Positions 23,446 to 33,539 are shown, counted from the stretch's first letter. The stretch: DNA of 64,000 nt from Lonicera japonica (GCA_021464415.1 JAKCWG010000831.1:62001-126000), one strand, 5' to 3'. Made by a program: numbers and translations. The notes: generated by a model not told the origin, from the letters alone.

Positions 23446-23463
23446 ATTGCCCCCTATCCTTAT
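23446..23463 (-). promoter_or_regulatory. Polypurine tract of copy 2
   Basis: Minus-strand AAGGATAGGGGGCAAT directly abuts the 3' LTR, identical to copy 1. Confidence 0.75.
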
Positions 23464-23689
23464 CATTTAGCTCGGATGAGCTGATTGGTGAGGATATCCT
23501 TCAACCCGGGAGCTAGTAGTAGCTCTAAGCTCTGATGTTCGTGATGTCTTAGGCCCGAATCCTTCGTAGGCGAACAAGGTCGACAATTCAATGCATGTGT
23601 TAGGTCTTTTGCCTTTATTAGAAATCTTTTTCAAAGTTGAGGCGTGAGAGCGGGCACTTGTCGAGGAAGATAATCATGGGAAAAGCTCG

Positions 23690-23970
23690 AATAATCGATA
23701 CGTAGAGCTTTGTTAGCCCTTGACCATAAGTTTGTGGAGTTTGAAACATTAATGTGTAAAGCTAGCTAGACTTTGATCATTAGTCTTAGAGTTTCAGAAC
23801 ATCATTGTGTAAGGCTGGCTAGACGTTGATCTCGAGTCTTTGTTCAAGGAAGCTAGATCTCGGATGCTAGTCGTTGAGCTCGAAACATCAATGTGTAGAA
23901 CTCGTTAGACATTGGATTCAAGTCGTAGAGCTTGGAACATTAATATGTAAAGCTCGCTATACTTTTGGTC
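23690..23970. repeat. Degenerate 60-70-bp tandem repeats in copy 2
   Basis: About five diverged units containing GAAACATTAATGTGTAAAGC followed by TNGCTAGACTTTGATC-like sequence. They occupy the position where copy 1 has its 20-bp minisatellite. Confidence 0.75.
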
Positions 23971-23999
23971 ATAAATAATTTGATTCTACTCGGGCTTTT

Positions 24000-24296
24000 T
24001 CCAACACATATATATTTTCTTCTTTTTTTTTTTCTTTTTTTTTCTCTTGTCGTCCCCTTTCGGCGGATCTTTCGGATCTTTCGGAGGCTCCTTCTCTCTC
24101 TTCATCTCCCTCTCACTCTTCATCCTCCTCTTACACTTCATCTTTCTCTCCCTTCTTCGTCTTCCTCCTCTTCATCTTCTTCTCCCTCTTCATCTTTCTC
24201 TCACTCTTCATCTTCCTCAAGACCCAATTCATTTCTTCCATCACCATCTATTTTTCCTCTGTAATACAATTTCTCTTACAAAAATAAACCAAGATA
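24000..24296 (+). promoter_or_regulatory. Pyrimidine-rich leader upstream of the LBD frame
   Basis: Long CT-rich stretch with repeated CTTCATCTTCCTC/CTCTCACTCTTCATC motifs, of the kind common in plant 5' untranslated leaders and core promoters. It ends 30 bp before the LBD ATG (context AAGATAATGTCG). No clear TATA box was identified. Confidence 0.4.
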
Positions 24297-25127
24297 ATGT
24301 CGAGCACTCACCGTTTTGCAGGTCCTCCATGTGTGGCTTGCGCTTATAGCCACAAGAGATGTCCTCTATCTTGTGAATATGCCAAAATTTTTCAAAACGT
24401 GATTGATCGTCAGGATTATCACACAATCTTCACTGTTTTTAGGGTGAGGAACGTTGCATCATTTTTGCAAGATGTCCCCGAAGATCGGCGCCTTGAGACT
24501 CTCAATTCATATCTCCTTGAAGCAACGGCGAGAATTGAGAATCCCATTAGAGGCTGTACTACTCTCCTTACTTCTCTTGAACAGAAGGTGGAAGAGTTAC
24601 AGGCACGGGTGACAGCTTTGGAGGCTCGATTAGAAAGGGGATCTTCCTGCGTTAACCCGTTATGCTCCTTTGCTCCTCTTGGAAGTTCCTCGAGGTTCCC
24701 TTTGTCGGCAGAAAATAACATGTCCACTATTATTCCGACTGCCATGAATCTTCTAGAACCTGCTCCTGGAAGTTTTTTAAGGCTCCTTATGTCGGCAGAA
24801 GAGATTGCACCTGAGATCCCTCCGCCTATCGTGAATCTTATAGAAGACGGGGCTTTTCTGACTGAAGTGAATTTGCCATCATTTCCGAATCCGTCCTATG
24901 ACCAGGCTACCTTGGACTCTGTTTACCAGGCTGCCTCGGACGGTTTTTTGTCGCAATCTTCGCTAGATGGTTTTGTTGCAGATTTTGCCGAAACAACGGG
25001 CCCTGACTGGACAGCATTGGGGAATATTCGCCATGATTTTTCTGATTATTCTTCTTCTGATTTAAGTACTATTTTGAATTTTGGTGCTGATGATCTTCAG
25101 TTTCTTCAGCCTTTTTTGAATGACTAG
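24297..25127 (+). CDS. LOB-domain (LBD/AS2-like) transcription factor, 276 residues, inside an LTR retrotransposon
   Basis: LBD proteins are plant-specific nuclear DNA-binding regulators of organ boundaries, lateral roots and pollen. Residues about 11-25 hold the zinc-binding C block CVACAYSHKRCPLSC (exact C-X2-C-X6-C-X3-C). A GAS-like block follows (FRVRNVASFLQDVP ... RIENPIRGC). Then comes a coiled coil at about 90-112 with the class I spacing L-X6-L-X3-V-X6-L (LEQKVEELQARVTALEARL). The usual FGASN motif is FRVRN, and the conserved Asp-Pro is Asn-Pro, so this is a divergent member. Residues about 126-155 and 156-186 are an internal duplication. The C-terminal tail is rich in Asp, Ser and Phe, like an activation region. 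The frame is intact and intronless. It is antisense to the host element and replaces gag. Expression and function cannot be judged from sequence alone. Confidence 0.9.
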   Translation: MSSTHRFAGPPCVACAYSHKRCPLSCEYAKIFQNVIDRQDYHTIFTVFRVRNVASFLQDVPEDRRLETLNSYLLEATARIENPIRGCTTLLTSLEQKVEELQARVTALEARLERGSSCVNPLCSFAPLGSSSRFPLSAENNMSTIIPTAMNLLEPAPGSFLRLLMSAEEIAPEIPPPIVNLIEDGAFLTEVNLPSFPNPSYDQATLDSVYQAASDGFLSQSSLDGFVADFAETTGPDWTALGNIRHDFSDYSSSDLSTILNFGADDLQFLQPFLND

Positions 25128-25267
25128 ATAATGTGTATCTCTAGTGAGGATTTTGTAAAAATATTCCGGAGATGCTCCACTTGTGATTGTTTAAAGCATG
25201 GCCCTTATATGTTGATAGCAATTTTTTCGAAATCCTTGGTTTCTTAAAAGGAAAATTTGTTCTTTTT

Positions 25268-25402
25268 GCTAAGTTTTGAGTAGAGTCTTGCTCCCTTCTA
25301 ACTTAGGCACATTTGCTAAGTTTTGAGTAGAGTCTTGCTCCCTTCTAACTTTAGGCAAATGGCTAAGTTTTGAGTAGAGTCTTGCTCCCTTCTAACTTAT
25401 GC
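25268..25402. repeat. Three tandem 52-57-bp units downstream of the LBD frame
   Basis: Three near-perfect copies of GCTAAGTTTTGAGTAGAGTC followed by TTGCTCCCTTCTAACTT, beginning at about 25268, 25316 and 25371. Confidence 0.92.
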
Positions 25403-25794
25403 AAATTCTGACAATTTTCTCATTTATTACCAGGGTTTCTTAAAATCTTGGTCTCTGACCAGTGGTGCAGCAGTAGATGATCGGTCTCTTTGGGTTGAGG
25501 TGGTCCTGCTGTTGTCTGATAGACTTCAAAATTACATTTGGATTTGTGGAAGTTTGATATCCGCTGAAAATTTATTTCTTGTGATTTGTCGGATGAACTT
25601 GATAAAAATTACATTTAATTGTAATTTTTTTTTTTGGAAGCTCATCAATTTTTCCTACAATAAATATTATTGATCGTAAGAAAATGATACAACTTTAAAT
25701 ATATTAAAACAAAGATAAAAAATCATATATGAGTTATCAAAAAATAACTTATCTCTTTTTTGGATTTTATCCCCTTGGGTAACCGGATTTTTGA

Positions 25795-26215
25795 ATAATT
25801 ATGCGCCCGTAAATATTGAGCTAGCATAAGCCTGCCGAATTTTTGCATTTTTTGTCGCAGCAACTTTGTATCCCCGTTTTGGACTCCGAGATGGCCGAAT
25901 TTGAAAAACTCTTGAACTGGAAAGTTGTAGATCTTGAAATTTTCTCCAAAATGGACTCCAGAATCGCATGATTTGGAGTTTTGAGCACAAAGTTACACAC
26001 CTGATAATATTGAGTCACTGTAGGCCCGCGGGATTTCGTTTCAGAAAGTTTGCATCGAAGTTTTGAACCCCGAGATGAACAAATTTGAAAACGGCTTGAA
26101 CTGAAAAGTTGTAGCTCTTGAACTTTTCTCCAAAATGGACTCCAGAATCGCATGATTTGAAGTTCTGAGCACAAAGTTATGCCCCCGAGAATATTGAGCT
26201 ACGTAGACCTGCGGA
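25795..26215. repeat. About 190-bp tandem repeat in the leader of copy 2
   Basis: Two full units plus the start of a third. Each contains AATATTGAGCTA, CCGAGATG, GAAAAGTTGTAG, CTCCAAAATGGACTCCAGAA and TGAGCACAAAGTTA. It lies between the LBD frame and the primer-binding site, that is, in the untranslated leader in element sense. Open frames across it are repeat artefacts. Confidence 0.9.
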
Positions 26216-26283
26216 ATTTCGAGCTTTTCACCGAAAATTCACTTGTTATTTCTAAAGAACGAGAGCTTTAGAGAGCTTGTCGT

Positions 26284-26299
26284 TCCCACATACGGCGCC
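26284..26299 (-). promoter_or_regulatory. Primer-binding site of copy 2
   Basis: Minus-strand TGGCGCCGTATGTGGG, beginning three bases inside the 5' LTR. One base differs from the copy 1 site. Confidence 0.78.
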
Positions 26300-26302
26300 A
26301 AC

Positions 26303-27119
26303 TGATAGTGTCAAAATCTAAAAATAGATAATTAACCAATCAATAAGCGAATATCGGTGAATAAAAAATAAAAGCGGCGCAATGATGAACACGTGACTTT
26401 TTTTTTTTAAGGTAGGTTCCCCCGGTAGCGCTTATGCTATTCCAGTGGTACGTCCTCCTTTTGTGTGTGCTTGCTTTGTATTAGCTCAAAGGCGACCAAT
26501 TTGGATGATAATACAAGATACCAACTTCTCTCTCTCTATAATTTCCTTAATTCTATTTATAAGTATAGAATTAGGATTACAAATATTTCAACAGAATAAA
26601 TAATAAACTGTGTAGGAGAGAGAGTGTATAAGGGTTATTGGTATTTTTTGGAGTATGAAAATAGAGAGTATAAGACCCTTCTATTTTTTGGGGTATGAAA
26701 AGAGAGAGTATATGACTCTTCTATTTCTTCTCGAATTGGCTTGTATTTATATTGCCAATGGCTTTATATCTCTTGGAAGAGATGGATGGATATTGGGAGA
26801 GAAGGAAGATATGTTTTTGTTGTGTGTTTAATGAATGAATAGTGGGAGGTATTTATAGGTAAATGGAGAATGACAAAAATGTAAATTTGATGAAATTGAA
26901 GGATAAAAGATAATTTTTTATGGAGTTAGGTGAGGTATGTGAGATTTGTTAGGTTTGGTAGGTGGGATGTGGTAGGTGTGGTAGGTGAGGTGGTAAAAAT
27001 GAGATTTTACCGGGGGTAAAAATGAGATTTTATCGGGGGTAAAAATAGAATTTTACCGGAAATAAAAATGTTGAATTTCCTTTGTAGGCCAATGGTAAAA
27101 TTAGTATTTAACCCCATCA
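26303..27119 (-). repeat. LTR of copy 2 (5' LTR in element sense), 817 bp
   Basis: Pair of 22589-23445, with the same termini. Minus-strand TATA-like CTATAAATA near 26850-26859. Confidence 0.92.
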
Positions 27120-27816
27120 TAAACCAATTCATAAATTCATAAATCGTTTACTATTAATCTTCTTCTTCAAATGTGAAATAAAAAAATGAGTTTACTATTC
27201 ATCATCTTCTTCAAATCCAAAATGGGTTTACTAATTTCGAAATCCAAAATTATTTATATTAGTAAACCCAATTTACAAATCCAAAAGTTGTTTGTTATTT
27301 ATCTTCTTCAAATGTGAAATAAAAAAATAGGTTTACTATTCATCTTCTTCTTCAAAGATGAATCCAAAACCATTTTCAACAATAAACCCATTTTTATACC
27401 CAATTTCGAAATCCAAAATTGTTTCTATTAGTAAACCCATTTTCATACCCAATTTACAAATCCAAATCCATTTACTATTCATCTTCTTTTTCAAGATGAA
27501 TCTAAAATCGTTTTTAAAAATGAGTTCACATAGAAAGCTTCGATTTCTTTGGCGATTTCTTCGAAAATTGCTTCTCCGGCGATTTCATCTAAAATCGTTT
27601 TCGAAATCAAAAATTGCTTCTCCGGCGATTTCTTCGACCAAATTTTTAGAAGCTTTGATTTGGAGTTATTTTAACAAATAGAAAGAAATCGAGGTGAAGA
27701 AATGGACAAGATAAAGAGAGAGAGAGAAAGAGAAAGAAACATGGAGGTGAAGAAATGGAGTGTGGTGTTTTAGAGAGAGAAAGGAAAGAAAGATTTGGGG
27801 TTTTTTTTTTAAAGAA

Positions 27817-27972
27817 GATGAACAGTAACAGAGGGGCAGAATGGTCCAAAAAATTAAGAAAAGAATGGAGTTAACAATCTGTTAAGAGCTAGGGGGTAAC
27901 TCAAAGGATTAGTAAAACATGGGGGTAAGTTGAGTTTTGAATTAATAATAGGGGGCAAACTCAAAAAATCCC
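27817..27972 (-). repeat. MULE terminal inverted repeat, right
   Basis: Reverse complement of 22318-22480 with few mismatches, followed by the TTTTTAATT target duplication. Confidence 0.92.
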
Positions 27973-27981
27973 TTTTTAATT

Positions 27982-29300
27982 TAAGGGTTTCAAAATAATT
28001 TGAAAAGATCAAATGGCATCTAAAGCACTACATAGTTTTTTGTAAATAAAGAAAATTAAACAAAATACACACAAGTGAACCATTGTGCACATTTTCACCT
28101 CTAAACTGTCTCACTACATTTATATATATCTGACATTTTTTTTCAACAATCTCTCTCTAAATACCCTGATTCTGTGTTTTAGATGGAAAGGAAAGAAAAA
28201 ATAAAGGAAAAGTGAAATATAAAAAAAATATTAAAACAAAACATGTTGGCCAAAACTAAGTGTAGTACTTTTTTTAAGAGAATTATTGATTATTGAGAGA
28301 CAATGCCGCATCTATTGGCAAAAATTTATGGGCAACTTTGATTTCAATCATCACAAATTTACTTGAACATTTTATTTTATTTTTTATTACTTTTTTTTTG
28401 CAAGAAAATATTAAGAGTAAATAGAATTAATTTTAATTTTATGAAATATATTTAAAAAGATGATTATTTCGGTGAAATGATCTTCATTTTTCTTTATTTA
28501 TAACTTAAACTTTTTGCTTATCCACCATTGCCCACAGAATTAAATTCCATAGAAAAAAAAAATTCTCTTACAAATTAATTATTTTCTCAGTTACTTTTTA
28601 ACTTTGCAATAAAAAAAAGTATCCTAAGGGATAAATCCGAATATAATAATAAGTTTTATCAATAATTGATGTGCCAAAATTAAAAAATACATGTCCCTGC
28701 ACAATCATACGTGAAGCAGAGACTTTTTATTAAGATGTGTCCTTATAATAAGTAATAAATTGTAAGTTTAACTTATTAAAGATGTGCTCTTATATTGTGC
28801 CCCTAGCACCCCCCCCCCCCCCACACACACCCCCCCCCACCCCCACACCCACACCAAGGGCCTTATATTAATTGGTGGTATTTCATTTCGTGTAGGGGTA
28901 GTTGGTCACTTGGAGTTTTAGTACTTAAAAAGAAATAAAATATAAGTTTACCTTACTCAAGATGTATTATAATTAACTAATTGATGCACAACAAGTCAGC
29001 AACCTTTATTTTTTTGTATAGCCAACAAGATTTACGTTAAAATTGTAATATAACCATATAGATCAAAATGACAATTCAAAGAAATACTTACAATTTTAAA
29101 TTTGATATGGTCTTGAACATTTTGTTTTTACAAATCACATATGTTATAAACAGTCTTTCTCTATCATTTCCTTTTCTATAGGTGTTTTTCTTTTTTGGTT
29201 TAGTTAATTTTATTTTTTTGTTAATTTGTGTCCAGCTTGTGCACACCAAATTAAATCCTGTTTGATTCGTTTTCAATTGATATATATATATATATATATA
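27982..29300. other. Intergenic with a C-rich tract
   Basis: AT-rich. 28808-28855 is a C homopolymer mixed with CA repeats (C-rich top strand), and 29280-29301 is a TA run. No gene was recognised. Confidence 0.55.
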
Positions 29301-30090
29301 TAGCTAGGATATTGTTAGTGTGTAAAACTAGAAAGGTAGTTTAGACCACATAGTCAAATGATTAGTTCAAATAGTTAGAGGAGGTTGGCCTCATATGAAA
29401 ATATGGATTAGTCCTCGTCTGTGGAATAGAGTTAGGAGCTCAGTTTGCTTTGTATTAAAATAATTAAATGGTTGTTACAATCTCACAAAGTATCTCTAGC
29501 TATTCTATCATCACAAAATTACAATAAGAGTATACCTAAGTTACACGAGTTCTAACTTCCCTATGTTGGGAGCTCTAATTGTGTGCTCTATTGTTCTATT
29601 TCTCTTTATCTCTTTTGGTTGTTCACTCTTTCTCGAATGATGGATTCTCTCTTACTGTCAGTTGTTGTTAGGTTGTTGTTTTTGTTGAATTCCGTCCTCT
29701 AGAGAAGTAAATGCTTCTTCTATATATATGAGTCAGAGGAGACGTGTGAGGGGAGCTCTGTAGAGCAGGTCCAAGGCCATCCCTCACTCCCATTAACTCG
29801 GACTCTGCCTCCCCAGGAATTTCGGCGCATTAAATAGAATGGGTATGCATTTAATAAAGGTGAGGGAGGTTCTGCGGCGTCTGACGGAGTTGGTAATAGT
29901 CGCCCATGCTGTCTGTATCTTTCCTAACACAGTGATCGGCCAGGGAACTCGGAGCTCGTTGGGAGAGCTTTATTTTTCAAGCTCCACAATCCGTTGCTCG
30001 AGAAAAATCCTCCTGTGAGAATCCAGACCCGCGACCCGAGAAGTCCTCGTTCTCGGTTTCTTTGTTTTTGAATGAAAACTTGTTTTTTAT
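29301..30090 (-). other. Internal/leader region next to a Tat-like LTR
   Basis: On the minus strand it follows the primer-binding-site-like TGGCGACTC at 30092-30100 and contains a second promoter-like stretch (CATATATATAGAAGAAGC near 29718). No protein domain is visible. It is probably leader or non-coding interior of a degraded Ty3 Tat-like element, or a second nested LTR. Confidence 0.4.
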
Positions 30091-30103
30091 AGAGTCGCCA
30101 GTT

Positions 30104-31247
30104 TGTTTTACAAGAAAACAAACAAAAGATCGTACGAAGGATAATTCGAAGACGAACTATCTTTCATACGTTTGAAACCAGAGTTAAAAAAAATACTCTG
30201 CCAGGGTTTGGGAACTACGTTACGAATTGGGAAGGTGTTAAGCACCCAATTCGCCCTTTCGGTCTCTTAATGGATCATGTATCTAATTCCTATTTTAGAT
30301 ATCTTGCAAATAGTATGAGTAATTTTTAGAATAGTCCTTTTTGGATAAATTCAACTTAAAACCGTATTTTGAGATTAGACTCGAGCTTTGCGAGCGCCTA
30401 CGTATTCATTCGTAGAATGAAATCAGAGTCTCGTAGTTCCATTTGTTTAGAAACTATTTTTGTGTTTTTGTTTGTTTTGAAAACGTGTCAAAACATATTT
30501 TAGATTTCTTGTAAAACTTGAAATGGACTAGTATAGAAAACAGCGAACTTCTTTGCAAGCTATCTAATTTTCTGTATTAAAACTGATATTAAAAATGTAG
30601 TATTGAAATTAAGGAGGGTTGTAGAAAATATACCTGATGCACTTGAAGAAGAAATGAGAACCTTACCTTGATTGCCTTGCTTGCTTCCTTCTCTCTAGCA
30701 CTTTCTCTCACTAGAAATTTCCTCACTAACCCTCTCTCTCTCTTTAGAAATTCTCTAAAAGAAGACTCTCTAATGATTTTGACAGAATTTCATCTTACTG
30801 AAGACTCTAGTGAGTCTTGATGTCTCCAAATGAGACCCCAAGGGTCCTATTTATAGGGAAAAATCCGTCAAAAACGCTCCAAGAAAGACCAACCGCAGGG
30901 GGTAGCCGCAGGGCGTGCGGCTGGGGCGTGCGGCTAGGGGGCCAACCGCACGGCTGGCAGGTAGCCGTACGGTTGGTGCGTGCGGTTGGGGGCTGCGGCT
31001 AGCACAGAAACTCGGAAAAAACTCAATTTCTAACGGGGCGCTGCCCTGCACGTACCCCGCGACCTGACCGGGCAGGTCGATCCCCGTCCTAGTAAGCGGA
31101 GAGGCAACAAAGGTTATCTCAGACTCCCAACACGTCCGAAATCGGAGTCTTTCCTAACAGTCTTCTATATGCATGATGACTCGTGAATAAATGTAATTAT
31201 GCCTGTTTTAAGAAAAGCAGTATTCACACGAGAGTCGTGGATTGGGG
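30104..31247 (-). mobile_element. Tat/Ogre-like LTR with adjacent primer-binding site
   Basis: On the minus strand the proposed LTR begins TGTGAACACCCC (31247) and ends GTAAAACA, followed by AAC and TGGCGACTC (30092-30100), resembling plant Tat-lineage primer-binding sites. A TATA-like CCCTATAAATAGG sits near 30848-30860. The segment GAGACCGAAAGGGCGAATT, GGGTGCTTAACACC and the ACGAGACTCTGATTTCATTC block recur at 45.3, 61.0 and 61.8 kb, always just before the same TGGYGACT motif. The LTR start is inferred from the TG/CA rule only. Confidence 0.55.
30893..31012. repeat. GC-rich GCGTGCGGYT repeat block inside the Tat-like LTR
   Basis: About 120 bp of interspersed GCCGCA, GCGTGCGGCT and GCACGGCTGG motifs on both strands, far above the local GC level. 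It lies just upstream of the TATA-like box in minus orientation. Confidence 0.7.
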
Positions 31248-31431
31248 TGTTCACACCTCCGGATTGGAAGAATTATTGGTCGAAGCTCTGGCTCCTAAAT
31301 AACTACTAATCAGAGCTCTGGAGCTCCATTTGTTGGAGAGTGGTGACACCGTTGACATGGGAAGCCACGTGTCTGCTCATGATTGGCAGTGCAAATTGGA
31401 CGACCAATTTGTTCCATCAGATATAAAGAAA

Positions 31432-31780
31432 GATTCCCTCACTTTAACGAAAAAAATGGATTCTCATTTAGAGGGGTAACTTGATGAATTATTTTTTGAA
31501 ATTTTGTAGAAATGATCTATATTATGAATAGATCATCTCCACCAAATTTTATTAAAAAAATCAACTTAGAAGTAGGTGGGATGTTCATCAAAAATTTCAA
31601 TGGTCGAAAATGCACATATATATCAATTTTTCAATACACCCACTTCTAGGTTGATTTTTTTTTATGAAATTTAGTGGAGGTGATTTACTCAGTATATAGA
31701 TCATCTCTATAAATTTAAAAAAAAATCATCTATTTACCCATTCATATAGACATCTTTTTTTTTGTTAAAGTGAGGGAATC
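31432..31780. mobile_element. Fold-back MITE family A, copy 2
   Basis: Inverted ends GATTCCCTCACTTTAAC pair across 349 bp. The arms share AAATGATCTATAT-, TCATCTCCACCAAATTT- and AAATCAACCTAGAAGT-type segments. It is related to 15044-15441 (both carry ATCATCTCCAC, ATCAAAAATTTCAA and GAAAATGCACA). No convincing target duplication was found. Confidence 0.75.
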
Positions 31781-31975
31781 CTTTTTATAGCCTAACTATA
31801 TATGTGTGTGTGTTATATTATAAAGGAATATGGAATTCAACTGCTTGAATTAAGCTATGTCAAATTAATTTAATAAACTTCCAGTACTACCCTCAATTAC
31901 ACTAATTAAAATGGGCACATAGTCGTAACATATATTTTTCCTTCTCCCCCATTCTCAACCAATACCCACATACAC

Positions 31976-32022
<47 letters not shown>

Positions 32023-33539
32023 ATCTACCCACTCTTTCTCTCTCTAGCCAATTTTTGACATAAGTTTAGATAGACAATAGAACCCCGATTGGAATAAAAT
32101 TCAACACCCATTGGTTGATTGGTGTAGAAGTTGAATTACAAATTTGCGTTTCATTGTTACTTTGGCCTCTTGAAACCAACTCAAGCAAGAAAGGTCTTTA
32201 TCCTCAAATTCACCGGAAACTTTTCTATATTCTCCAAAAACTTTGGTATATCAAACAACTCCAACATAACTTTGGACCTCAATTCCCAAATCTCTCTCTA
32301 CCTTACCACGGGTAACAATGACTCCATTTAAAGGGTCAAATCTCTATACTAAATTTGTATTGGTCATTGTGTTTAATATATACAAAGATTATGTATGTAG
32401 ATACTAAATTTGTATTGTTCACAAATTAATTGTGTTTATTAATATACAAAGATGTATGAATTAAATTGAAGATTAAGACCAGTGAATTTTTCTATAAAAT
32501 TTGTATATATTGTTTATTTGTGTTTATATATATATATACGGAGATTTGACCAGTTAGATTAAGACTCTATTATTAATTGATTAACATGAATTGTATATAT
32601 TGTTCTTTTAAATAAAATTAATATTTAAGATAAATTGAAAATGTTGACCAAGTATTTCTCTATTAAATTTGTTAGATTGTTCATTTTGTTATATATATAC
32701 AGAGATTATGTATTAGATATGTAACACAGATTAATTGATTAAAATGGCTCTCTCTCTATTAAATAAACTTAATTTTTAAATTGAAAATGTTCACCAAGTT
32801 TTTTTGCTTCAACCACCTATGTGGATTAGGGAATAAACGCCCACTTTGTATGGTTTTTTTTATATATAAAAGAATAGTAAAAACATATTATATTTTATAT
32901 TTTCTATATATTAATAAATTTACTCCAAAAAGAATGGTGGTTTATGAAATCAAAAAAGTTTTTTTTCCTTGCTCTGATCCATGAATAGAATCTGAGCAAA
33001 AGTTCTTTAATATTGTTCTTCCCTTTCATCCCCCCAATGGAACAAAGTGCACAAGGAAATTAATTGTCATCTAACTAGAGAGAAAGTACATAGATTTTAA
33101 TTATGTTTCTTTCTTCTTTCCGTGCAAAGCCGTGAGCATAAGGAAAAAAATATTTTTTTCCTTCACTTTTGAACAAATCAAGAGCACCTAAGTGAAAAAT
33201 CTATTTTTATGTCCGATGAAATATTTATTTTATTAATAATATCAGTTTGAACATTTGCTTAGATTGATCTTAAGACAAACTTTTCAATTACTAACATAAT
33301 CTTATTATATTCATGACATATTTAACATAGAACACCCTCATCTTTATGCATGACATAGCATCTTCTTAGAAACAAAAAGGTTGATGGATTAATTTATTAA
33401 CTATAGACCATTTGAAGAAGGAAGTCCGATTGAAAAACATGCCTTACAAAAAATTGAGGTAGGCCGTTTATTGTAAAAGTGTCGTAAGAACATATTAGAG
33501 AGTGATATTATCGATAAAATAGTTGAGACACTACCACCT
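31781..33539. other. Intergenic with (CT)21 and a degenerate tandem repeat
   Basis: 31979-32020 is a perfect (CT)21 run. 32340-32720 carries about four to five diverged units built from AAATTTGTAT, ATTGTTCA or ATTGTTTA, TTTGTGTTTA and ATATACAAAGAT. No gene is firmly supported. A frame at 32131-32331 is considered in the rejected list. Confidence 0.55.

Larger units (their letters stand above)
22589..27119 (-). mobile_element. LTR retrotransposon copy 2 carrying an intact LBD gene
   Basis: LTRs 22589-23445 and 26303-27119 (TGATAG...CATCA) are flanked by a perfect TAAAC target duplication (22584-22588 and 27120-27124). The polypurine tract is next to the left LTR and the TGGCGCC primer-binding site next to the right LTR, so the element reads on the minus strand like copy 1. 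The first 175 internal bases match copy 1. After that, gag is absent and the interior instead holds tandem repeats and a plus-strand LOB-domain reading frame (24297-25127). The two LTRs differ by only a few substitutions and one roughly 40-bp tandem unit, suggesting recent insertion. It is inserted inside a MULE. Matching outer duplications exclude two independent solo LTRs flanking a normal gene. Confidence 0.93.
22318..27972. mobile_element. Mutator-like (MULE) element split by a nested LTR retrotransposon
   Basis: Inverted repeats 22318-22480 and 27817-27972 pair over about 160 bp (outer ends GAGACTTTTTGAGTTTGCCC and GGGATTTTTTGAGTTTGCCC). They are flanked by a perfect 9-bp target duplication TTTTTAATT (22309-22317 and 27973-27981), the Mutator signature. 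Removing the nested retrotransposon and its 5-bp duplication leaves about 1.1 kb with no transposase, so this is a non-autonomous MULE. Its interior repeats short TTTACTATTCATCTTCTTC and TTTCGAAATCCAAAA motifs. The frame at 27358-27681 is low-complexity and not convincing as a gene. Confidence 0.92.

Noticed and set aside
27358..27681. 107-codon plus-strand frame within the MULE interior
   Set aside because: Low-complexity Lys/Phe/Ser/Ile product built from repeated TTCATCTTC/AAATCC motifs; no known domain.
32131..32331. Possible LEA_2/NHL-like fragment (KPTQARKVFILKFTG, ISNNSNITLDLN)
   Set aside because: Weak resemblance only; no upstream membrane segment, no conserved NPN motif, and nothing recognisable after the stop.
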